Below are positions 58,547-64,000 of a DNA stretch of 64,000 bases, in pieces. A program made the position numbers and the translations under genes. Where the stretch lies: the NCBI RefSeq assembly GCF_052065755.1, contig NZ_JBQHTK010000004.1, forward strand, positions 123,871 through 187,870, given 5' to 3'. Below the pieces are notes generated by a model that saw only the letters and a list, made by a program, of their open reading frames with translations, did no database searches and was not told where the DNA came from. The first letter of the stretch is position 1; each line of letters starts with the position of its first letter. This stretch comes from Allocoprococcus sp004560705 (GTDB lineage Bacteria > Bacillota > Clostridia > Lachnospirales > Lachnospiraceae).

Positions 58547-59423
58547 ATGATACTGGAAAAATTGGCAGGACCTCTTATTGGGGCAGTCATCGGATATTGT
58601 ACAAACTATATTGCGGTAAAAATGCTGTTTTACCCTAAAAGAAATCAAAATCTGGGGACACAAACTTCCGTTTACCCCGGGAGCAATACCAAAAGGAAAA
58701 CCGAGACTGGCAAAAGCAATTGGAAATATTGTGGCAAATACGCTTCTCACTGAGGAAGATCTGAAAAAGAAAATCTTGTCTGACGAAACCGAAAATGCAG
58801 TTGTGGAAAAAATAATGGATGGATTGTCGACAAATCTTCATACTTCTATTAACAGGATTTGCCCCGAAGAAGAATACACAAATGTGAAGGAAAAAGTCAC
58901 AAACTTATTGACGGATCAGATTCTGGAATCAGTACAGAACATGAATCTGGAACATATAATTGTTGAAGAGGCAGGAAAAGCAGTAAAATCAAAGACAAAA
59001 GGGACTATGTTGGAAATGTTCCTGAACGATGAGATGCTAAATTCTCTGATTCAGCCGGTAGGAGGCGAAATTGTCAATTATATCCAGGTAAGCGGGGCGG
59101 ATTACATTAAAGGTGAGATCAGCAGAAAACTGGCCGCACTGGAAGAAAAAAGCATTTTGGAATTGTGCGATAATCTGAATGTTTCACAGGATTCCGTGCG
59201 CGGGATGGTGTCGTCACTGTACCAGACGGCGATAGAATCGGCAGCAGGAAATCTGGTCAGCAATTTGAATATTGCCGGAATTATTGAAGAGAAAGTCAGT
59301 GAAATGAGTATTGACGATTTGGAGAAGATGGTGCTTTCTGTTATGAAGAAAGAACTGGATACGATCGTAAATCTTGGGGCGCTGGTAGGTGCGATTCTGG
59401 GGATGTTGAATATATTGATTTAG
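58547..59423 (+). pseudogene. DUF445 (YheB-like) membrane-associated protein, frameshifted
   Basis: MILEKLAGPLIGAVIGYCTN and YIAVKMLFYPK are the DUF445 N-terminus. The frame then shifts: removing one A from the run at 58637-58640 restores EIKIWGHKLPFTPGAIPKGK and onward through ANTLLTEEDLKKKI to a C-terminal hydrophobic anchor (LGALVGAILGMLNILI). The rest of the protein, with long helical segments, is intact to 59423, about 290 residues restored. Function of the family is unknown; it is linked to sporulation or envelope in Firmicutes. The single-base lesion is either real decay or sequence error. Confidence 0.8.
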
Positions 59424-59435
59424 TGAAATGGATGG

Positions 59436-59470
59436 GAAGAAGTACTTTGAAGTGGAGTACTTCTTCTTTT
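59436..59470 (+). terminator. Terminator after DUF445 gene
   Basis: GAAGAAGTACT (59436-59446) pairs perfectly with AGTACTTCTTC (59456-59466), then TTTT. Confidence 0.9.
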
Positions 59471-59526
59471 GTGCATTTTGGGGTACCCGTCCCTCAAAAG
59501 GATTATAATATTTTTGCAATTACCTA

Positions 59527-59557
59527 TTGACTTTGACGCAGCGTCAAGCAGTATCCT
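59527..59557 (+). promoter_or_regulatory. MerR-type promoter with 19-bp spacer and dyad operator
   Basis: -35 TTGACT (59527-59532), 19-bp spacer, -10 TATCCT (59552-59557). The spacer contains the perfect dyad TTGACGC-A-GCGTCAA (59533-59547). Over-long spacers with a central dyad are the hallmark of promoters that MerR proteins activate by untwisting DNA. Confidence 0.85.
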
Positions 59558-59577
59558 TTATACCGGAGGTGAAAAGC

Positions 59578-60342
59578 GTGGAATACAGTATCAGAGAGTT
59601 GTCGCAGATGGCGGGAGTCAGTGCACGGACTTTACGTTATTATGACGAAATCGGGCTTCTGAAACCCCTTTATGTAACTGAGGCGGGATACCGTTATTAT
59701 GGGGAAAAGGAAGTCGATATCCTGCAACAGATTCTATTTTACAGAGAAAGGAAATTTGACCTGAAGAGTATTAAAAAGATGCTCTGCGAGGATGATTTTG
59801 ATCGGATGCGGGCACTGGAAGAACACCTCGCAGAGCTGGAAAAACAGCGTGACCGTCTGGAATCGCTGATCGGTACAGTGAAACAGACAATATCGGCAAT
59901 GAAAGGAGAATGGGTGATGAGTGATCCGGAAAAATTCCAGGCATTTAAAGAAAAAATGGTTCGGGAAAATGAAGAACAATATGGCAGGGAAGTGCGTGAA
60001 AAATATGGAGATGAGGAAGTGGATGCCTCCAACAGAAATATGTTGAATATGACGGAAAATGAATGGGAACATTTTCAGAAACTGGAAAGAGAAATCAGAG
60101 AAAGTCTTCAGGATTGTGTGAGGAAAGGTGTCAGAGCGGACAGCGAGGAAGCGAAGCACATTGTGGAACTGCATAAAGGATGGCTTATGTCAACGTGGAA
60201 GAGTTATTCGGCTGAAGCGCACAAAGGTGTAGCTGGCATGTATGTGGCGGACGAGAGATTCCGGCAGTATTATGATAAAGAGCAGACAGGATGCGCAGAA
60301 TTCCTGAAAACGGCAATAGAATTTTGGGCGGATCGAATGTAA
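59578..60342 (+). CDS. MerR-family regulator with TipAS domain
   Basis: A 254-residue regulator. The MerR DNA-binding domain is at 1-70 (YSIRELSQMAGVSARTLRYY, then EIGLLKPLYVTEAGYRYYG), followed by a coiled coil (about 80-115) and a TipAS-type C-terminal domain (about 135-254, with an ESLQDCVRKGVRADSEEAK-like stretch). TipAS binds thiopeptides or other hydrophobic compounds covalently or tightly. GTG 59578 follows GGAGGTG; the earlier in-frame start lies within the operator and is rejected. No target gene follows, so it may act only on itself or on distant genes. Confidence 0.88.
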   Translation: MEYSIRELSQMAGVSARTLRYYDEIGLLKPLYVTEAGYRYYGEKEVDILQQILFYRERKFDLKSIKKMLCEDDFDRMRALEEHLAELEKQRDRLESLIGTVKQTISAMKGEWVMSDPEKFQAFKEKMVRENEEQYGREVREKYGDEEVDASNRNMLNMTENEWEHFQKLEREIRESLQDCVRKGVRADSEEAKHIVELHKGWLMSTWKSYSAEAHKGVAGMYVADERFRQYYDKEQTGCAEFLKTAIEFWADRM

Positions 60343-60345
60343 AAG

Positions 60346-60382
60346 ATAAGGTGGCTGGATATTCAGCCACCTTATTTTTTTA
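60346..60382 (+). terminator. Terminator after the MerR gene
   Basis: ATAAGGTGGCTG (60346-60357) pairs perfectly with CAGCCACCTTAT (60364-60375), followed by T7. Confidence 0.93.
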
Positions 60383-60538
60383 TTACTTGCAAATATACTT
60401 CATCAGTGGTAGGCTATCTTTCTTCAAATCATTTTAACAGTATGAATCTCTGTAATAAAAGAATGTCAAAAGTATATCTATTTCAATTATCACAATTCTC
60501 AACCTTTGTCATATGTTAAAAGAGAAAGGATTTTTGTG

Positions 60539-60628
60539 ATGAATAATCAAAACTGCTGTAAAGACCAGAAACATGAATTTCAGGCTGCAACGTTGATTGA
60601 CAGTCCGATTGATTTTAAATGTAGATAA
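60539..60628 (+). CDS. Possible 29-aa peptide
   Basis: ATG 60539 has GAGAAAGGA about 8 bases upstream and opens 29 codons starting MNNQNCCKDQKHEF with three cysteines. It stops 6 bases before a REP-like palindrome. It could be a real small peptide or the start of a gene cut off by the repeat. The rest of the 428 bases between the MerR and LacI genes holds only terminator, repeat and operator-like sites. Confidence 0.25.
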   Translation: MNNQNCCKDQKHEFQAATLIDSPIDFKCR

Positions 60629-60634
60629 GTGACT

Positions 60635-60662
60635 GGGGGACGGGTGACCTCACCCGTCCCCC
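60635..60662. repeat. GC-rich perfect palindrome (REP-like), copy 2
   Basis: GGGGGACGGGTGA (60635-60647) pairs perfectly with TCACCCGTCCCCC (60650-60662) around a two-base centre, in otherwise AT-rich DNA. It resembles the GGGGGACGG-type dispersed repeats of gut Clostridia and shares sequence with elements near 58031 and 63882. Confidence 0.75.
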
Positions 60663-60668
60663 ATTATT

Positions 60669-60702
60669 ATCGAATTTTATCGTCTTGCATCGAATTTTGT
60701 CG
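60669..60702. promoter_or_regulatory. Tandem CGAATTTT sites, candidate LacI operators
   Basis: ATCGAATTTTATCG (60669-60682) and ATCGAATTTTGTCG (60689-60702) are direct repeats starting 20 bases apart, about two helical turns. Each is a rough dyad CGA-N6-TCG. They lie about 70-100 bases upstream of the LacI-type gene. Confidence 0.5.
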
Positions 60703-60769
60703 CAAACCCTGAATATTACGAAAAAGGATGTATACTTGGTTAGAGTAAACTTACGAGGGGGGATGCCAT

Positions 60770-61774
60770 GTGAAAGCGATAAAGAATAAAGATAAGGACT
60801 GTCATAACAGAACAACAAGGGTCGGAATCAAAGAGATTGCTGCGGAAGCAGGGGTGAGTCCGACGACGGTATCGAATGTCGCATTGGGAAAAACGGAACG
60901 AATTTCGGAGAAGACCGTGCAGAGGGTACAGAGACTTCTTGAAGAGAAAAAGTATGTTCCGAGTATGGGAAACAGGCTGCTTTCAGGCAAATATTCTTGT
61001 GTAGTCGGTGTCATGATAGGCAAAAATTTTAAAAATGCAGAAGCAGGAGAAGCTGCGCTGTGGATCCGGGAAGTAGAGAAGGAGATATACAGGTGTGGCT
61101 GCTATATGCTTCTGCATTTTGCTGTTTCGGAAGAAGAAATTCTGCGTCTGGCAATGATGTGGAAAATGGAAGGGATCATTCTGACCGGATTTGAAGGGAA
61201 AATGGAAGAGAGTGTCCGCAGCAGATGTGAGATACCTGTGATTTCGGCGAAGATTGGAAATGCAGTGGAGACGGAGCTGGAGGCTGGTGAATTAATGGGC
61301 AGATATGTTCTGAACTACGGACACAGGAGTGTCTGTTTTATGGACGATGAAAATGCCCATGCATACTGGCGGGGGATGAAGCGGGCATTTCAAAATGAAA
61401 AGGCTGCATCTGTCCAGGTTAAATATCTCCAACTGCCGTCTGATAGGGACAACAGGATTGATTTTTATAAAAAGAACCTTGCCAGGGAGGCATTTGAGGA
61501 AAAACTGCTGGTTTTCGCAAATGAGTATCATGCGGCGGAAGCGATGGGATATCTAGGGGATATGGGGATTTTGGTGCCTGGGGATGTGTCTGTGGCAAGT
61601 TTTGGAGATGATATTTTTGCGCCGCTCATGAGACCTGGGCTTACGGTTGTGAAGATGAATCCTCTGCAGAGTGCAGTGAAAACAGTGGAAATGCTATATG
61701 CTCTGATGCGTGATGAGACTGTAAATCCTGGGAAAGAGCGGATCGAACTTGTCCTTCGGGATTCTGTGAAATAA
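60770..61774 (+). CDS. LacI-family transcription regulator
   Basis: A 334-residue regulator. The helix-turn-helix reads GIKEIAAEAGVSPTTVSNVA (about 19-38), with a hinge up to about 65, then a periplasmic-binding-protein-like effector domain (VVGVMIGKNFKN onward, a DDENAHAYWRGMKRAF region, and VASFGDDIFAPLMRPGLTVV near 275). The start is GTG 60770 after GAGGGGGG; the ATG two bases earlier is out of frame. The effector is unknown. A related operator-like site lies in front of the downstream activase gene, suggesting local control. Confidence 0.9.
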   Translation: MKAIKNKDKDCHNRTTRVGIKEIAAEAGVSPTTVSNVALGKTERISEKTVQRVQRLLEEKKYVPSMGNRLLSGKYSCVVGVMIGKNFKNAEAGEAALWIREVEKEIYRCGCYMLLHFAVSEEEILRLAMMWKMEGIILTGFEGKMEESVRSRCEIPVISAKIGNAVETELEAGELMGRYVLNYGHRSVCFMDDENAHAYWRGMKRAFQNEKAASVQVKYLQLPSDRDNRIDFYKKNLAREAFEEKLLVFANEYHAAEAMGYLGDMGILVPGDVSVASFGDDIFAPLMRPGLTVVKMNPLQSAVKTVEMLYALMRDETVNPGKERIELVLRDSVK

Positions 61775-61822
61775 CGATGGATCAGGGATTGTTTACTTAT
61801 AGAATCTATCTATTAAGATATT

Positions 61823-61863
61823 GAATTTATCGATTTGACGAATGAATTTCAGAAGCATACACT
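61823..61863 (+). promoter_or_regulatory. Promoter and operator-like site of the activase gene
   Basis: -35 TTGACG (61835-61840), 17-bp spacer, -10 TACACT (61858-61863). GAATTTATCG (61823-61832), just upstream, resembles the tandem sites before the LacI gene with one T fewer. Confidence 0.55.
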
Positions 61864-61919
61864 GGATATAAAGCGTAAAATAAAATGCGTAAAAACTTAA
61901 GAAAAAGTTGGAGGGAAGC

Positions 61920-62666
61920 ATGTATCAAGTAGGAATTGATATTGGGTCCAGTGCGGCAAAAGCAGTTGTGATGAATGAAGGAGAAGTTGTCAGAACACTT
62001 TTGTTGAACACAGGATTCAACAGCAGAAAAACGGCAGAAGAAATTTACGAAACATTTAAAAATGAGGGGATTACCAAGGAAAATGCCAGATATGTGGCAA
62101 CCGGATATGGAAGAATTTCGGTTCCTTATGCAGACGATGTGATTACCGAGATTACCTGTCATGGAAAAGGGGCAGCATTTTTGTTCCATGAAGACGGTAC
62201 TGTTATTGATATCGGAGGTCAGGATACGAAAGGGATTTCCCTGAAAAAAGGAAGAGTCATGAAGTTTATTATGAATGATAAATGCTCAGCGGGAACCGGA
62301 AAGTTTCTGGAGGTCATGACAAACAGACTGGGGCTCACACAGAATGAGCTTTCCGAACTCGCGCGCAAGGGGAATCCGATCACGATCAGCTCTATGTGCA
62401 CCGTGTTTGCAGAGTCAGAAGTAATCAGTCTGATCGGAAAAGGCACGCCAAGAGAAGACATTGCATATGGCGTGATCGAGTCGGTTGTGACGAAAGTGGT
62501 CCAGCTGATTTCTCAGGTTCCGGCTGAACAGTATTTTCTGACAGGCGGTCTTTGCGAAGACGAATATATCATCGAACGACTGGTGAAAGCGCTTGGAGCA
62601 CCGGTTTCAAGTGCACCGCTTGCACGTTATGCAGGTGCAGTCGGGGCAGCTTTGATGGCGGAATAA
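61920..62666 (+). CDS. ASKHA-family activase (HgdC/YjiL-type)
   Basis: ATP-dependent reductase/activase of the 2-hydroxyacyl-CoA dehydratase and double-cubane families (248 aa). The actin-like fold shows GIDIGSSAAKAVVM (about 4-17) and VIDIGGQDTKGISL (about 98-111). The [4Fe-4S] cluster bridging the homodimer uses Cys122 in NDKCSAGTGKFLEVM and Cys160 in ISSMCTVFAESEVISL. It should inject single electrons into its partner on ATP hydrolysis. The partner gene follows 47 bases later. ATG 61920 after GGAGGG is chosen over ATG 61908. Confidence 0.92.
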   Translation: MYQVGIDIGSSAAKAVVMNEGEVVRTLLLNTGFNSRKTAEEIYETFKNEGITKENARYVATGYGRISVPYADDVITEITCHGKGAAFLFHEDGTVIDIGGQDTKGISLKKGRVMKFIMNDKCSAGTGKFLEVMTNRLGLTQNELSELARKGNPITISSMCTVFAESEVISLIGKGTPREDIAYGVIESVVTKVVQLISQVPAEQYFLTGGLCEDEYIIERLVKALGAPVSSAPLARYAGAVGAALMAE

Positions 62667-62713
62667 ATGGCACATCAAACGGAATAATGAAAGACAAAGG
62701 AGAACAAGAATAA

Positions 62714-63868
62714 ATGGAAGCATTTGAATTACCGAAAACATTTGACGAATTTGTTGACGCGCGGAAAGCCGGGTTTTTGAAGGTAAAAGAATTCAAGGAA
62801 AATGGGGGGAAACTGGCAGGTTGTCTCTGCTCCTACACGCCTTCCGAACTGATGGATGCAGCCGGTGTCGCAACGGTGGGACTTTGCGGTACAAGTAACG
62901 AGACGATTGCGGATGCTGAGAAGGTTCTTCCGAAGAATCTTTGCCCGCTGATTAAAAGTACCTATGGGTTTGCATACTCACAGAAATGTCCGTATACTTA
63001 TTTTGCAGATATGATCATTGGCGAGACGACCTGTGATGGTAAAAAGAAGATGTATGAGCTTCTGAATGAACTCAAAGAAACGTATGTGCTCCATCTTCCG
63101 CAGAGTCAGGAACGCGCCTATGCAAATAAGATCTGGTGCGAAGAGCTTCGGCTTCTGAAAGAACGCCTGGAAGAGAAGTTTGATGTGGAGATCACCGATG
63201 AAAAGCTGCGCGAGGCGGCTGCCAAGAGAAACCGGCTGAGAAAAGCGCTCTGCAGCATGTATGAACTGCAGGAAAGCTGCCCTCCGGCACTGAAAGGAAC
63301 AGATATGATGCTTGCCCTTCAGCAGGGAACCTTTACATTTGATCTGGATCAGCAGATCGTAAATATTGAAGCCCTCGTTGAAAAAGCGAAAAAAGCGTAT
63401 GAAGCAGGGGAACGTCCGGTCCCGGAAACAGCGAAACGAATCCTTCTCACCGGATGTCCGTCAGCCGGTGTCATTCAGAAAGTCGGAATGGTTATAGAGA
63501 ATAACGGCGGAGTGCTTGTTTGTCTGGATGACTGCGGCGGAGAGCGTACAAACAAGCTGTTGGTTGATGTAGAGGCAGAAGACATTTTACAGGCAATCGC
63601 AGACCGCTATCTTGCAATCAATTGTTCTGTCATGACAACCAATTCAGGCAGACTGGAAAATACAAAGAAAATGATTGAAAAATATAAAGTAGACGGCGTG
63701 ATCGAGGTCGTTCTTCAGGCTTGCCATACTTTTAATGTGGAAGCAGCTCAGATGGGCCGGATGGTAGAAGAACTGGGCATTCCTTATATGAAACTGGAGA
63801 CAGACTATTCCACCACAGACAGCGGGCAGATTGAGACAAGAATTGCTGCATTTATTGAGATGCTTTAG
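62714..63868 (+). CDS. 2-hydroxyacyl-CoA dehydratase D-component-like / double-cubane cluster protein
   Basis: A 384-residue HgdB-like protein. Cys-bearing conserved segments are GCLCSYTP (about 36-43), KNLCPLIKSTYGFA (about 76), KCPYTYFADMIIGETTCDGK (about 95-114), GCPSAGV (about 249) and LQACHTFNVEA (about 335). It is a single-subunit member without the second dehydratase subunit, and it pairs with an activase. That layout fits the YjiM/YjiL double-cubane cluster group that reduces small high-energy substrates, rather than a classic dehydratase, which needs two such subunits. Substrate unknown. Confidence 0.8.
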   Translation: MEAFELPKTFDEFVDARKAGFLKVKEFKENGGKLAGCLCSYTPSELMDAAGVATVGLCGTSNETIADAEKVLPKNLCPLIKSTYGFAYSQKCPYTYFADMIIGETTCDGKKKMYELLNELKETYVLHLPQSQERAYANKIWCEELRLLKERLEEKFDVEITDEKLREAAAKRNRLRKALCSMYELQESCPPALKGTDMMLALQQGTFTFDLDQQIVNIEALVEKAKKAYEAGERPVPETAKRILLTGCPSAGVIQKVGMVIENNGGVLVCLDDCGGERTNKLLVDVEAEDILQAIADRYLAINCSVMTTNSGRLENTKKMIEKYKVDGVIEVVLQACHTFNVEAAQMGRMVEELGIPYMKLETDYSTTDSGQIETRIAAFIEML

Positions 63869-64000
63869 AAGAAAGACAGGGGAAGAGACAGGGGGACACG
63901 GTGAAATTAACAAAATTTTGTTAAATAACCATTTCCCCACTAAATAACAATTTAAAAAATAAATTAAAATAAAAAAATTAAAAAAAAAAAAAAAAAAAAA
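63869..64000. other. Low-complexity right edge, probable contig end
   Basis: After the last stop comes a GACAGGGGGACACGG string (REP-like), a TTAACAAAATTTTGTTAA palindrome (63906-63923), then increasingly A/T-only sequence ending in about 20 A. No gene is present. The poly-A end looks like an assembly or sequencing artefact. Confidence 0.7.

Noticed and set aside
1..64000. CRISPR array, prophage or transposase genes
   Set aside because: No regularly spaced repeats, phage structural genes, integrase or transposase motifs were found on either strand.

Overview
The window looks like a spore-forming, gut-type Clostridia chromosome, most likely Lachnospiraceae. Evidence is spoVT, a SCIFF ranthipeptide gene beside its radical-SAM maturase and secDF, hemZ, a GGGtGRT/NifU-like pair, a T-box on ilvB, an ASKHA activase with a 2-hydroxyacyl-CoA dehydratase-type partner, and strong AGGAGG ribosome binding sites throughout. 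Genus is not resolved from sequence alone. The last bases decay into A/T and then poly-A, so the right edge is probably a contig end.

Layout. 0-2.6 kb: tail of a CapA-like gene, then leftward spoVT, an unrecognised ORF, a PHP phosphoesterase and a broken AbrB-type gene. 2.8-7 kb: heterodimeric ABC exporter facing a TetR regulator. 7.1-14 kb: a peptide-processing operon (very large M14 metallopeptidase, DUF969/DUF979 membrane pair, aminopeptidase-like protein, pyroglutamyl peptidase). 14.3-20.4 kb: TIGR04086 membrane protein, SCIFF precursor, SCIFF maturase, SecDF, RecJ-like nuclease. 20.5-28.7 kb: apt, relA, MBL hydrolase, hemZ, hisS, aspS. 28.8-29.8 kb: two divergent, near-identical tRNA-Gly(GCC) genes and a decapitated membrane gene. 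29.8-34.6 kb: CarD-type regulator, a zinc-ribbon/Lys-Pro-rich membrane protein, hom, a MarR regulator, thyA, folA. 34.6-39.4 kb: T-box-controlled ilvB-ilvN, then ilvE, a LUD protein and acylphosphatase. 39.5-41.1 kb: wreckage of a two-component system and an Hsp70 locus, with several internal deletions. 41.2-43.7 kb: leftward polar amino acid ABC transporter. 43.8-56 kb: QueG-like Fe-S protein, murI, M23 peptidase, leftward rqcH, then yicC-gmk-rpoZ-rimO-pgsA-cinA and a GNAT/extracytoplasmic-domain fusion. 55.4-57.2 kb: NifU-like/GGGtGRT pair. 57.3-60.7 kb: two single-base frameshifted genes (ECF S component, DUF445), a small SH3-like protein, a MerR-TipAS regulator with a textbook 19-bp-spacer promoter, and GC-rich palindromes. 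60.8-63.9 kb: LacI regulator next to an activase/dehydratase-like pair of the double-cubane type.

How it fits together. Most genes are core housekeeping: stringent response, tRNA charging, nucleotide and branched-chain amino acid synthesis, cell wall and translation quality control. The accessory interest lies in the SCIFF locus, the M14/DUF969/DUF979/Pcp peptide module, the GGGtGRT pair, the membrane-spanning GNAT fusion, the LacI-double-cubane locus and the deleted 39.5-41.1 kb block. Three further genes (2.3, 57.4, 58.5 kb) are each restored by a single-base change in a homopolymer run, so either gene decay or sequence error has to be considered. No CRISPR array, prophage, transposase or origin was recognised.
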